Assembly (NCBI RefSeq): GCF_042944905.1
Contig: NZ_CP168496.1
Span: 3,720,001 to 3,784,000, forward strand
DNA length: 64,000 nt
DNA from: Psychrobacillus sp042944905
GTDB lineage: Bacteria > Bacillota > Bacilli > Bacillales_A > Planococcaceae
Direction of reading: 5' to 3'
The notes beneath the pieces were generated by a model. That model did not search any database. It saw only the letters and a list, made by a program, of their open reading frames with translations, and was not told where the DNA came from. The translations under genes were made by a program, and so were the position numbers. Of the stretch, positions 15,074 through 23,444 are shown in pieces; the stretch's first letter is position 1, and every line of letters begins with the position of its first letter.

Positions 15074-15589
15074 TTATTTCTCCAATAACTTCACGATTTC
15101 TCTATTAAAAGCTGGCAAATCATCTGGTGTACGACTTGTTACAAGTTGGTTTCCACAAACGAACACTTCTTCATCGTGATATGTGGCTCCGGCATTTTCT
15201 AAATCGACTTTTATCGACTCATAACCTGTAGCGTCTCGTCCATCTAATACTTTTGCTGTAATGAGAAGCTGTGGTCCGTGACAAATTGCAAAGACGGGTT
15301 TTTTAGCATCCATGAATGCTTTTGCAAATTCAACAAAGCGATCGTCTGCACGTAAAATGTCCGGTGAAAATCCACCAGGAATGAATAACGCATCAAAATC
15401 TTCTGGTTTTACTTCATCAATACTATAGTCTATTTTTACTTTTGCTTCGCCCTGTTTTCCTGTAACTTCTTTTCCTGCTTCTTTTTCAATTTGAAATACC
15501 TCATGTCCTGCGTCTTTTAATGCTTGTGCGGGACTTGTGTATTCTACGTCCTCAAACATATTTGTGATTAATGTTGCTACTTTAGCCAT
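15074..15589 (-). CDS. DJ-1/PfpI family protein (YfkM/YraA-type)
   Basis: A 171-residue single-domain protein of the DJ-1/PfpI superfamily. The catalytic Cys lies in the nucleophile elbow PVFAICHGPQLL (about residue 103), the Glu/Asp of the N-terminal strand in FEDVEYTSPAQAL, and the oxyanion glycines in LFIPGGFSPD. Relatives are described as stress-induced proteases, deglycases or chaperones; in Bacillus YfkM (Gsp18) and YraA are general-stress or thiol-stress proteins. It is monocistronic with its own terminator. A good ribosome-binding site (AAGGAGTGAGG) precedes the start. Confidence 0.88.
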   Translation of the reverse strand: MAKVATLITNMFEDVEYTSPAQALKDAGHEVFQIEKEAGKEVTGKQGEAKVKIDYSIDEVKPEDFDALFIPGGFSPDILRADDRFVEFAKAFMDAKKPVFAICHGPQLLITAKVLDGRDATGYESIKVDLENAGATYHDEEVFVCGNQLVTSRTPDDLPAFNREIVKLLEK

Positions 15590-15695
15590 TTCCTCACTCC
15601 TTATCTGTTTGTTCTCTCTTATTATTCCACCAAATAAACCGAGTAAACATATAACAAATAGAATAATTCTTTTTCTCTATTTCCTAAGATAACTT

Positions 15696-16661
15696 TTAAG
15701 GGATTAAAATGATTTTCCCAACACTTTTACGACTTTCCAGTAAATTGTGAGCTTCTGCACCATCTTGTAATGAAAAGGTAGTAGGTTCCTTCAGTTCTAT
15801 TTTTCCTTCTAAAATCCAATCAAATAATTGTTTGGATCGCTGTTTTCTTTCCTCTAAAGAGGTTAGTACATTCCAAAGGTCTCCACCTGTTAAAGTTTTA
15901 GATGTGTCCATTAGCATACGTGGATCAACTAGCGCCGGATCCCCGCCTGACATTCCATAAAACACTACGGTACCACCTATTCTTGTTACTTCAAAACTGT
16001 CTGCTAATGTAGAACCTACAGATTCAAAAACAACATCTACTCCAACACCGTTCGTTACTTCCTTTACTTCAGTACTCCAATTGTCTTTGTATAAAAAAAC
16101 ATGATCTGCTCCAATCGAATAAGCCGCTTCAGACTTTTCCAATGAAGATGTAAGTCCAATCACTTTCGCTCCAAGTAATTTCCCAATTTGAATAAGATTT
16201 TGTCCAACTCCACCAGCTGCTGCATGAATTAGAATCGTATCTCCAGCTTTCACTTTGTAGCTATCGCTAGTTAAATATTGCGCTGTTAACCCTTGCAATA
16301 AAACAGATGCCGCTGTTTCAAATGAAAGTTCATCTGGTAAAGGAATTGCCTTTTCCATCGGGACTACTACGAATTCAGCATTCGCAAACGGAACATCCGC
16401 AAACGCAATACGATCTCCGACTTTTAAATTTTTTATTCCTTCTCCTATTTGTTCTATTATCCCTGAGCCCTCATATCCCAAAATAAAAGGAGGATTACCG
16501 GCTAAATGATAGTTCCCTTTTCTTCTGTAAATATCAGCAAAATTTAATCCAATGGCCTTCGTCCTAACCAATACCTCATTTTCCTTGATGATTGGTTTAG
16601 CAATATCTTTATATTGAAGTACTTCTGGTCCACCAAACGTTTCAAAAATAAGTGCTTTCAC
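15696..16661 (-). CDS. Zinc-independent quinone oxidoreductase (MDR family)
   Basis: A 321-residue medium-chain dehydrogenase/reductase. The N-terminal GroES-like domain (about 1-120) has GLNFADIYRRKGNY and GYEGSGIIEQIGEG but lacks zinc ligands. The Rossmann fold begins at AGDTILIHAAAGGVGQNLIQIGKLLGAKVIG (AAGGVGQ), the pattern of NADPH-dependent quinone oxidoreductases. The end (SVGKIILIP) is typical. It probably reduces quinones or enones with NADPH in the cytoplasm. It stands alone between the PfpI-family gene and glmM. Confidence 0.88.
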   Translation of the reverse strand: MKALIFETFGGPEVLQYKDIAKPIIKENEVLVRTKAIGLNFADIYRRKGNYHLAGNPPFILGYEGSGIIEQIGEGIKNLKVGDRIAFADVPFANAEFVVVPMEKAIPLPDELSFETAASVLLQGLTAQYLTSDSYKVKAGDTILIHAAAGGVGQNLIQIGKLLGAKVIGLTSSLEKSEAAYSIGADHVFLYKDNWSTEVKEVTNGVGVDVVFESVGSTLADSFEVTRIGGTVVFYGMSGGDPALVDPRMLMDTSKTLTGGDLWNVLTSLEERKQRSKQLFDWILEGKIELKEPTTFSLQDGAEAHNLLESRKSVGKIILIP

Positions 16662-16807
16662 TTTACTACTCCTCTTCTACTGAAATATATGAACTATCGT
16701 ATACAATCTTTGCTTGAAGCACAAAGAATTAGCCTTTTTAACAAAAACAGCATACGATTTTAAATTGCTTCTTGTCTTCGCAATTCTCATGCTTTCTTAC
16801 TTTCTAA

Positions 16808-16838
16808 ACAAAAAATCCAGCACAAGGCTGGATTTTTA
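16808..16838 (-). terminator. Terminator after glmM
   Basis: AAATCCAGC and GCTGGATTT form the stem; on the minus strand it is followed by TTTGTTTAG. It lies 10 bp after the glmM stop. Confidence 0.8.
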
Positions 16839-16846
16839 TCAATTCT

Positions 16847-18199
16847 TTATTCAGCTAAACCCATCTCCGCTATTACTACTTCGACAATTCGGTTTACATA
16901 GTTTTCACATGCTTCTTCGGTTGCAGCTTCTACCATGACACGTACAAGCGGCTCTGTGCCAGATGGTCTTACAAGAACACGGCCGTTGCCTGCCATTTCT
17001 GCTTCCACTTCACTTATAATTGCCGCTACTTTTTCATTTTGCGTTACTGCGTGCTTATCCGTTACACGCACATTTATTAGTTTTTGAGGATAGATATTCA
17101 TTTCGGAAGCTAAATCCGAAAGTTTTTTCCCTGATATTTTCATAATATTCACTAGCTGTAAACCAGTTAGTAATCCGTCTCCAGTTGTATTATAGTCTAA
17201 GAATACGATATGTCCCGACTGTTCTCCACCTAGATTGTAGCCATTCTTTTTCATTTCTTCTACCACATAACGATCTCCGACTGCTGTTTTTACACTTGTC
17301 ATTTCATGTGTCTCTAATGCTTTATAGAAGCCCATATTACTCATTACCGTAGATACTACCGTGCTTTTATTTAGTCTGCCTGTAGCATTTAAATATTTGG
17401 CACAAATATACATAATTTGATCGCCATCTACGATATTACCTTTTTCATCTACAGCAATTAGACGGTCGCCGTCGCCATCAAAAGCAAGCCCTACATGGGC
17501 ACCTTTATCTAAAACAAATTTTGCTAACTCTTCTGGATGTGTAGAACCAACGCCATCATTAATATTCAATCCATTCGGAGATGCTCCCATTGTAGATAAA
17601 TCAGCATCTAAATCAGCAAAAACATGCGTTGCTAAGGAAGATGTAGCACCATTCGCACAATCTAAGGCAACATGAATGCCTACGAATTCCTCATCTAATG
17701 TTTGTTTCAAGTATTGAATATATTTTTGTCCACCTTCAAAATAATCGGATACAGATCCCACACCTGCTCCTGTTGGACGTGGAAGCTCGTCATTTTCTGC
17801 ATCTATTAATTGCTCAATTTCTTCTTCCTGTTCGTCCGAAAGTTTAAAGCCATCGGAACCAAAGAATTTGATACCGTTATCTGCCACGGGATTATGAGAA
17901 GCTGATATCATTACCCCAGCATCTGCACTCATCACTCTTGTTAAATAAGCAACACCTGGAGTACTAATTACACCTAGGCGCATTACTTCTACTCCTACGG
18001 AAAGAAGTCCTGCAACGAGCGCTCCTTCTAACATATGACCAGATACACGAGTATCACGACCTATTAAAACTTTTGCGCGATTCTCTGCACCCTTCGTTAA
18101 AATGTATCCGCCTACTCGACCTAACTTAAAAGCAAGTTCCGGTGTTAATTCTGAGTTTGCTACTCCTCTTACACCATCTGTTCCAAAGTATTTTCCCAT
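16847..18199 (-). CDS. glmM: Phosphoglucosamine mutase
   Basis: A 450-residue alpha-D-phosphohexomutase that converts GlcN-6-P to GlcN-1-P, the step after GlmS. The phosphoserine loop is MISASHNPVADNGIKFFG (Ser near residue 101), the metal-binding loop is FDGDGDRLI, the sugar-binding loop GGEQSGHI, and the C-terminal phosphate loop RPSGTEPLVRVMVE. The start MGKYFGTDGVRG is canonical. It is the last gene of the cdaA-cdaR-glmM unit, which links c-di-AMP control to wall precursor synthesis; in relatives GlmM binds and inhibits CdaA. Confidence 0.98.
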   Translation of the reverse strand: MGKYFGTDGVRGVANSELTPELAFKLGRVGGYILTKGAENRAKVLIGRDTRVSGHMLEGALVAGLLSVGVEVMRLGVISTPGVAYLTRVMSADAGVMISASHNPVADNGIKFFGSDGFKLSDEQEEEIEQLIDAENDELPRPTGAGVGSVSDYFEGGQKYIQYLKQTLDEEFVGIHVALDCANGATSSLATHVFADLDADLSTMGASPNGLNINDGVGSTHPEELAKFVLDKGAHVGLAFDGDGDRLIAVDEKGNIVDGDQIMYICAKYLNATGRLNKSTVVSTVMSNMGFYKALETHEMTSVKTAVGDRYVVEEMKKNGYNLGGEQSGHIVFLDYNTTGDGLLTGLQLVNIMKISGKKLSDLASEMNIYPQKLINVRVTDKHAVTQNEKVAAIISEVEAEMAGNGRVLVRPSGTEPLVRVMVEAATEEACENYVNRIVEVVIAEMGLAE

Positions 18200-18236
18200 T
18201 TAATCTTCTCTCCTTAAAAACCTGTTGTCCTGCGTA

Positions 18237-19496
18237 TTAAACTTCTTTTACTGTTAATTTTACCTCGGACGCAGACATTTCCCATACAACGGTTGAAGGG
18301 GCATCCATTTTTATCGGTAACAAATTTTCCCCTATTTCTGCATTTTGAGCCTCTACATATAGCGCAATGTTACTGCTAGTTATTTTATCTAATGCTTCAG
18401 GCGTCCCTTTGGCTGTCACAGAAATTACTCCGTCTGTAGGTGTTTGAAAAGTACTTTCTAATTGATCTGGAAGTCCTCGCACTTCCACTGCCACACGATC
18501 AAAAGACTTTTCACTCACATCCGAAACAGTAGCTTCATCTACTGGAGGTTCCGTTATTGGAGCAGGCGTCACGTCACCGACAACTTTAATCTTGTCTAGA
18601 GACATTTTCGTCACTCCATCTGGGACTGTTAGCTTCACATCAAAATCACCAGCATCTTCTATTTTACTTACATCTACATCTACAATGAACTTCTCTATTT
18701 TGTCTAACAAAGCCCGAGGACCATATAATCTTATATTTTGTACATTCGTGGATAGTTTATTAATAGTGACACCTGGTTTTGGTGTACCTTTTTCCATTAA
18801 AGATATAGGTACTTCTTTACTGTATTCTTCCACTTTCACTCTCACTTGTACTGTCTTTGGCTCAATCGAAACATCTAATTTGTTCAAATCTTTGTCTAAG
18901 ACACGGACACGTGCTTCTTGTTCAAAAGATTTATTAATCCCTTGTTCTCCTTCAATTGTAGCTTTTACATAGCCTATGCTCTTTATCACACTTTTTGCAC
19001 CAGTAATAGTAACTACTTTAGGTTCAACCTCGTAGGACTTCACAATGTGATTTTCTGCCAACAGACTTTCATTCATATCTGGATCTACACGGAATTCTTG
19101 TGATATTCGTTCTTCAATAACCACGTTTACATAAACAGGATCAGTACGAACTTTTAATTTATCTGAGAAATTTTCAGTTGAAATGGCTACCTTGTGCTCT
19201 CCGATTGTTAGCTTTCTTAAGTCGACGAATACTTTGTAGTCTTTCATTACTTTTGCAGAGCTCACGAGCGTACTTGGTCCCTCAATATTTACGGAAACGG
19301 TTTTTGGTACGCCTGATACAACTAAACTGTCATCATCATAATATACTTCTACTGGTACATCTCGTAGCTCTACTGACTTGACACTTGCATTCATATTCGT
19401 ATTTTCGATATCGGATTTCACTGAGACAAATAACATGATTGCTAAAACTAACGCAATTATTCGTAAGAACCATGGATTATCCATCATTTTATCCAT
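18237..19496 (-). CDS. cdaR: CdaA regulatory protein CdaR (YbbR-domain)
   Basis: A 419-residue protein with one N-terminal transmembrane helix (NPWFLRIIALVLAIMLFVSV) and an extracytoplasmic part built of four YbbR beta-domains, seen as repeats of 'VPVEVYYDDDSLVVSGVPKTVSVNIEGP'-type sequence (about 45-125, 130-215, 225-310 and 335-415), with an acidic, proline-rich linker (PAPITEPPVDEATVSD) before the last. It binds and modulates the diadenylate cyclase CdaA at the membrane. The gene overlaps cdaA by 8 bp and precedes glmM by 37 bp. Confidence 0.95.
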   Translation of the reverse strand: MDKMMDNPWFLRIIALVLAIMLFVSVKSDIENTNMNASVKSVELRDVPVEVYYDDDSLVVSGVPKTVSVNIEGPSTLVSSAKVMKDYKVFVDLRKLTIGEHKVAISTENFSDKLKVRTDPVYVNVVIEERISQEFRVDPDMNESLLAENHIVKSYEVEPKVVTITGAKSVIKSIGYVKATIEGEQGINKSFEQEARVRVLDKDLNKLDVSIEPKTVQVRVKVEEYSKEVPISLMEKGTPKPGVTINKLSTNVQNIRLYGPRALLDKIEKFIVDVDVSKIEDAGDFDVKLTVPDGVTKMSLDKIKVVGDVTPAPITEPPVDEATVSDVSEKSFDRVAVEVRGLPDQLESTFQTPTDGVISVTAKGTPEALDKITSSNIALYVEAQNAEIGENLLPIKMDAPSTVVWEMSASEVKLTVKEV

Positions 19497-20325
19497 TTTG
19501 TTTCCCCCTCCACAACCATTTAGAAGAAGTTACTTGTTCCTCAGTTGGTCCAAACCAAAGACGTTTTAAGTGTGCTTCAAATTCTTCCATGGAGAGATTT
19601 CTATGGAGATCTCCGTTCGATGTCAAACTTACTGCTCCTGTTTCTTCCGATACAACTATTGTAATGGCATCAGTTACTTCACTAAGCCCAATTGCTGCAC
19701 GATGCCTCGTTCCAAGCTCTTTAGAAATGAAAGGACTTTCGGACAACGGTAAATAACACCCCGCGGAAGCCACTTTATTTTTTTGCACGATTACTGCACC
19801 ATCGTGTAATGGTGTATTTGGAATGAAAATATTAATCATTAATTCGGATGAGATATTTGCATTTAAAGGTATTCCTGTTTCAATATAATCTGTTAAGCCA
19901 GTTTCCCGTTCAATCGATATTAATGCTCCAATACGGCGTTTTGCCATATAGCTCACAGATTTGGTCATAGCCCCTATTAAACGACTCTGCTCCTCCTCTT
20001 CTTGCATCGAACTTCTCGAAAACAGTGCTCCTCTACCTATTTGTTCTAATGCTCTTCTAATTTCTGGTTGAAAAATAATAATAATCGCTAAAAATCCAAA
20101 ATTAATGACTTGTTCTAGCATCCATCCAAGTGTATCCAAACCTATAAAGTCCGTAACAACTCGAGCTACAACAATAACAAAAATGCCTTTTAATAATTGG
20201 ACCGCTTTCGTTCCCTTCACAAGGGTTATTATTTTATATATGACAAACCAAACGAATAAAACATCTAAAATGTTTACAATTACGTTTACTGGCATTAAGC
20301 TTGTAAATTGCTCCATAAACGACAT
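19489..20325 (-). CDS. cdaA: Diadenylate cyclase CdaA
   Basis: A 278-residue membrane enzyme that joins two ATP into c-di-AMP. Three N-terminal transmembrane helices (about residues 12-85: VIVNILDVLFVWFVIYKII, LLKGIFVIVVARVVTDFIG, INFGFLAIIIIFQPEIRRAL) precede the DAC domain with the motifs TPLHDGAVIV (DGA) and LGTRHRAAIGLSE (RHR). The frame is open from 20406, but GGGGG lies 7 nt before the ATG at 20325 (MSFMEQF), which matches the usual N-terminus. First gene of cdaA-cdaR-glmM. Confidence 0.97.
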   Translation of the reverse strand: MSFMEQFTSLMPVNVIVNILDVLFVWFVIYKIITLVKGTKAVQLLKGIFVIVVARVVTDFIGLDTLGWMLEQVINFGFLAIIIIFQPEIRRALEQIGRGALFSRSSMQEEEEQSRLIGAMTKSVSYMAKRRIGALISIERETGLTDYIETGIPLNANISSELMINIFIPNTPLHDGAVIVQKNKVASAGCYLPLSESPFISKELGTRHRAAIGLSEVTDAITIVVSEETGAVSLTSNGDLHRNLSMEEFEAHLKRLWFGPTEEQVTSSKWLWRGKQNG

Positions 20326-20404
20326 GTGGCATCCCCCACTTTTCATCACAAATCCATACAATGTAAGTATAACATAGATAAGGAATTTTCCGCTTTCTTG
20401 AACC

Positions 20405-20437
20405 AACAGAGTCTATCCAATATTTTGGATAGACTCT
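20405..20437. terminator. Hairpin between rsiW and cdaA
   Basis: AGAGTCTATCC and GGATAGACTCT form an 11-bp stem with loop AATATTTT just past the rsiW stop at 20441. There is no strong T-run on the minus strand, so it may only partly separate sigW-rsiW from cdaA, or protect the mRNA end. Confidence 0.5.
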
Positions 20438-20440
20438 TCC

Positions 20441-21073
20441 TTATTTTGTGCTTTCTTCTTCTTCAAAAAACGATACAACCTGTTTTGCGCCATCTTTTAT
20501 ATGAAACCACAGCCAGTCAAACACTTCGTTGATTTCTTCTGTTTTACCAGTAATAACTGCCGTAGAAGCCATATATTTGGAACCATTAATAACGGTTAAA
20601 TTCCCGTCCAATTCACCGTCAATTCGAACATCGCCATTTTTCACCACAAGGTCACCTTTTACAACCTGCCCTTTAGGAACAATGACTGTTTCTCCTTCTA
20701 CAATAACATTTTCTTGTTTTGTAAAAGAGAATTGTTTTTCTTCATTAAAATTAGTGAATAATGCACTACTCATAAATAATAAGAATAAAGCTGCTGCAGT
20801 AAGAATTGGATGACGTCGCAACCATCTACTAACACCAGCATGTGATTTTTCTTTTGGAAGTCTTTCCATAACTGATTTTTTAAAATCAGTTGGTGGCTTT
20901 ACATGAGCTGCTCCTTTTATGAAGGCAACCACATCACTCAGCTCATGCATATGTTTTTGACAATCAACGCATGACTGCAAATGAGATTTAAGTTCAAGCT
21001 CATGTTCACGGCTAATTTCACCATCTAAATATTCATGCATATAGTGAACAATTCGCTCTGGACACGCATTCAT
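20441..21073 (-). CDS. rsiW: Anti-sigma-W factor
   Basis: A 210-residue single-pass membrane protein. The N-terminal zinc anti-sigma domain has the H-x3-C-x2-C motif (SHLQSCVDCQ, about residues 29-38), a transmembrane helix follows at about 88-106 (HPILTAAALFLLFMSSALF), and the C-terminal part has bactofilin-like beta repeats (VVKGDLVVKNGDVRIDGELDGNLTVI). It holds SigW inactive until regulated proteolysis by site-1 and site-2 proteases. It is 12 bp downstream of sigW with a strong ribosome-binding site, the usual sigma/anti-sigma pair. Confidence 0.95.
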   Translation of the reverse strand: MNACPERIVHYMHEYLDGEISREHELELKSHLQSCVDCQKHMHELSDVVAFIKGAAHVKPPTDFKKSVMERLPKEKSHAGVSRWLRRHPILTAAALFLLFMSSALFTNFNEEKQFSFTKQENVIVEGETVIVPKGQVVKGDLVVKNGDVRIDGELDGNLTVINGSKYMASTAVITGKTEEINEVFDWLWFHIKDGAKQVVSFFEEEESTK

Positions 21074-21085
21074 CGTGATTACCTC

Positions 21086-21661
21086 CTATAAAAAATTGGG
21101 CTGTTTACTTAACTGTTTTCTAAGTGCTTCTCGGCCTCTATGAATTCTGGTTTTTACTGTCCCAAGTGGTAATTCTAATATCTCACTTATTTCTTGTAAA
21201 GATAATTCGTCCATATATTTCAGCACAATTGCGGATCGGTATTTATCTGGTAATCGACTTATTTCATATTGAATACGATCTTGTAATTCGAGCTTCATCA
21301 ATTCTTCTTCTGGAAGTTCTTCCCCCGCGGCGATTTGCGAATACATATTCAGTCCTTCTGTACCTGTAACTTCCGCATCTAAATAATAATCTGGCTTTTT
21401 TTTTCTAATGCGATCGATACATAAATTCGTCGCGATTCGATACAGCCAAGTAGAAAATTTTCTTTTTTGATCAAACGTATGAATGTTAATAAAAGCCCGT
21501 ACAAATGCTTCTTGAGCAATGTCTTCGGCCTCGTGACGATTTCCTAGCATACGGAAGCATACTTGAAAAAGTTTATGCTTATACAGGTCCACAATCTCCG
21601 CGAATGCGTCTTTGTCCCCTTTTAACACTTGTTTTATTCGTTTGTTCACTAACGCATCCAT
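21086..21661 (-). CDS. sigW: ECF RNA polymerase sigma factor SigW
   Basis: A 191-residue ECF sigma factor. Region 2 (about 20-95) has NRHEAEDIAQEAFVRAFINIHTFDQKRKFSTWLYRIATNLCIDRIRKKK and region 4 (about 125-185) YRSAIVLKYMDELSLQEISEILELPLGTVKTRIHRGREALRKQL. It directs the response to envelope stress and antimicrobial peptides. Its own promoter carries a clear SigW recognition sequence, and rsiW follows directly. Confidence 0.97.
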   Translation of the reverse strand: MDALVNKRIKQVLKGDKDAFAEIVDLYKHKLFQVCFRMLGNRHEAEDIAQEAFVRAFINIHTFDQKRKFSTWLYRIATNLCIDRIRKKKPDYYLDAEVTGTEGLNMYSQIAAGEELPEEELMKLELQDRIQYEISRLPDKYRSAIVLKYMDELSLQEISEILELPLGTVKTRIHRGREALRKQLSKQPNFL

Positions 21662-21696
21662 GGTGATTCCCCTCCGCTCTATGCGGCTGTCTTACC

Positions 21697-21725
21697 TATA
21701 CGGATAAAGGTTGCAACAGGTTTCA
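21697..21725 (-). promoter_or_regulatory. SigW-dependent autoregulatory promoter
   Basis: On the minus strand TGAAAC (21725-21720) and CGTATA (21702-21697) are separated by 17 bp, matching the SigW consensus TGAAAC-N16/17-CGTA. It lies 36-64 bp upstream of the sigW start codon. Confidence 0.9.
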
Positions 21726-21785
21726 TTTTTTTAATATTATTTTAATTCTATCAAATAATTAGCTCCCTGTGTTGTTAAATGTTGT

Positions 21786-21823
21786 TAAATAAAAAAGAAA
21801 AAGCAGACGAAGTGTCTGCTTTT
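21786..21823 (-). terminator. Terminator of rocF
   Basis: AAGCAGAC and GTCTGCTT form the stem; on the minus strand it is followed by TTTCTTTTTTATTT. It overlaps the rocF stop codon region. Confidence 0.8.
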
Positions 21824-22727
21824 AAACTAAACTTTCACCAAACAAAGAGCCCATTAATGCAACTGCAACGTCTGCTGTCTTATTCTTTTCGTCTAAAATT
21901 GGATTTACCTCAACAAATTCTGCAGAAGTGATCAAGTTGGATGCATAAAGCATTTCCATCGCTAAATGACTTTCACGATAGCTAATTCCACCTGGAACTG
22001 GTGTCCCAACACCTGGTGTATAAAGCGGATCAATACCATCAAGGTCTAATGACAAATGCACTCCATCCACAGAGCGCTCACGGAAATATTCAATCGTTTG
22101 GTTCATCACTTCCGTCATACCAAGTTTATCGATTTCATGCATCGAGAAAACTTTAATCCCTTTTTCTTTAATCAATTCACGCTCACCTGGATCTACTGAA
22201 CGTGCTCCAATAATAATGACGTTTTCTGGTTTAATCTTTGGAGCATATGAACGAATATTCACTAAATCATCATGACCTAAACCAAGACTAACCGCTAGAG
22301 GCATTCCGTGAATATTTCCAGAAGGAGAAGTTTCAGCAGTATTTAAATCTGCATGCGCGTCATACCAAATAACTCCAAGGTTTTCATATCGATCAGCTAA
22401 ACCTGCAAGTGTTCCAATAGCAATGCTATGATCTCCACCAAGCACTAAAGGAAATTGACCTGCTTCTAATACTTCATTTACTTTATTCCCAAGATTCGTA
22501 TTGCCATCAATTACATCTTCTAAATTTCGTAAATGCGTATTCGGAGATTGCTCTTTTCTTGTATGACTGATGGCAATGTCTCCTTCATCTTTTACAGAAT
22601 GACCTAGCGCTTCTATACGTTCTACTACCCCTGCATAACGAATAGCACTAGGGCCCATATCTACACCGCGTCTATTTTGACCAAGATCCATTGGTACACC
22701 TATAAGAGAAATACTTAATTTATTCAT
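21822..22727 (-). CDS. rocF: Arginase
   Basis: A 301-residue ureohydrolase that splits arginine into ornithine and urea. The two-manganese centre is seen as GGDHSIAIG, WYDAHADLNT and SLDLDGIDPLYTPGVGTPVPGG, and the C-terminal EVNPILDEKNKTADVAVALMGSLFG is typical of bacterial arginases. GGAGG precedes the ATG at a good distance. It stands alone here, without rocDE, but arginase next to the sigW-cdaA block is common in Bacillus relatives. Confidence 0.97.
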   Translation of the reverse strand: MNKLSISLIGVPMDLGQNRRGVDMGPSAIRYAGVVERIEALGHSVKDEGDIAISHTRKEQSPNTHLRNLEDVIDGNTNLGNKVNEVLEAGQFPLVLGGDHSIAIGTLAGLADRYENLGVIWYDAHADLNTAETSPSGNIHGMPLAVSLGLGHDDLVNIRSYAPKIKPENVIIIGARSVDPGERELIKEKGIKVFSMHEIDKLGMTEVMNQTIEYFRERSVDGVHLSLDLDGIDPLYTPGVGTPVPGGISYRESHLAMEMLYASNLITSAEFVEVNPILDEKNKTADVAVALMGSLFGESLV

Positions 22728-22797
22728 TATTTTATACCTCCTTCAGTTAATACATCTATTGTAATCCCTAAAGGTCGGTTGGCTCAACCCAACAAAA

Positions 22798-23379
22798 TTA
22801 TGCATACTTATTCATAAGCTGAACAAGGTTGTTTTCCACTTCTTTCCACTCGCTATCTATAATTGAATAGACAACTGCATTTCGAACTGTTCCATTTGAA
22901 CGTATCCGCTCATTTCGCAAAACACCTTCTTTTATTCCACCTATACGCTCAATTGCTCTTTGTGAATTTACGTTTAATTCGTCTGTTCTAAATTGGACAC
23001 GTATCATTCCAAGGTTATTAAATGCGTGTTTTAATAGCAAATATTTGCATGTCGTATTTACATGTGTTCGTTGGAACTTTTTACCGTAGAAAGTAGATCC
23101 AATTTCGCATGCATAATTTAATGGATCGATGCCATAAATCCGTGTTGTCCCTATGATTTCTTTTGTTTCTGAATCCTCGATTACGAAAGTGAGAGCTGTT
23201 TTGGCAACATTCATTTGTTGAATACCTGCTTGTAGCCACTGTTCCAGCTGCTCATAGTTCTCTATTTTACTGAGCATAAATTCAAAAATTTTAGGGTCAT
23301 AAAGCTCCCACAAACGTGGAATATCTTGCTCTTCCAATGGACGTAGCTTCAAATCTCCAAATACTATTGTTTCTGCCAA
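22798..23379 (-). CDS. GNAT-family N-acetyltransferase (RimJ/RimL-like)
   Basis: About 193 residues of the GNAT_3 type: LKLRPLEEQDIPRLWELY at the start, TFVIEDSETKEIIGTTRIYGID, GSTFYGKKFQRTHVNTTCKYLLLKHAFNNLGMIRVQFRTDELNVNSQRAIERIGG with the acetyl-CoA loop in the QRTHVNTTCK region, and GVLRNERIRSNGTVRNAVVYSI. Relatives acetylate ribosomal protein N-termini or small amines; the substrate is unknown here. The frame is open from a GTG at 23394, but GAGGTG lies 7 nt before the TTG at 23379, so I place the start there. Confidence 0.85.
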   Translation of the reverse strand: MAETIVFGDLKLRPLEEQDIPRLWELYDPKIFEFMLSKIENYEQLEQWLQAGIQQMNVAKTALTFVIEDSETKEIIGTTRIYGIDPLNYACEIGSTFYGKKFQRTHVNTTCKYLLLKHAFNNLGMIRVQFRTDELNVNSQRAIERIGGIKEGVLRNERIRSNGTVRNAVVYSIIDSEWKEVENNLVQLMNKYA

Positions 23380-23444
23380 ATCCCAACACCTCACTTTTTT
23401 CTATAATCATAATAGAAACATATAGGTGTTGAAAAGCATTATTT

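Noticed and set aside
18592..18972. A 126-codon frame opposite cdaR
   Set aside because: It lies wholly antisense to the well-supported cdaR gene and has no motif or ribosome-binding site.
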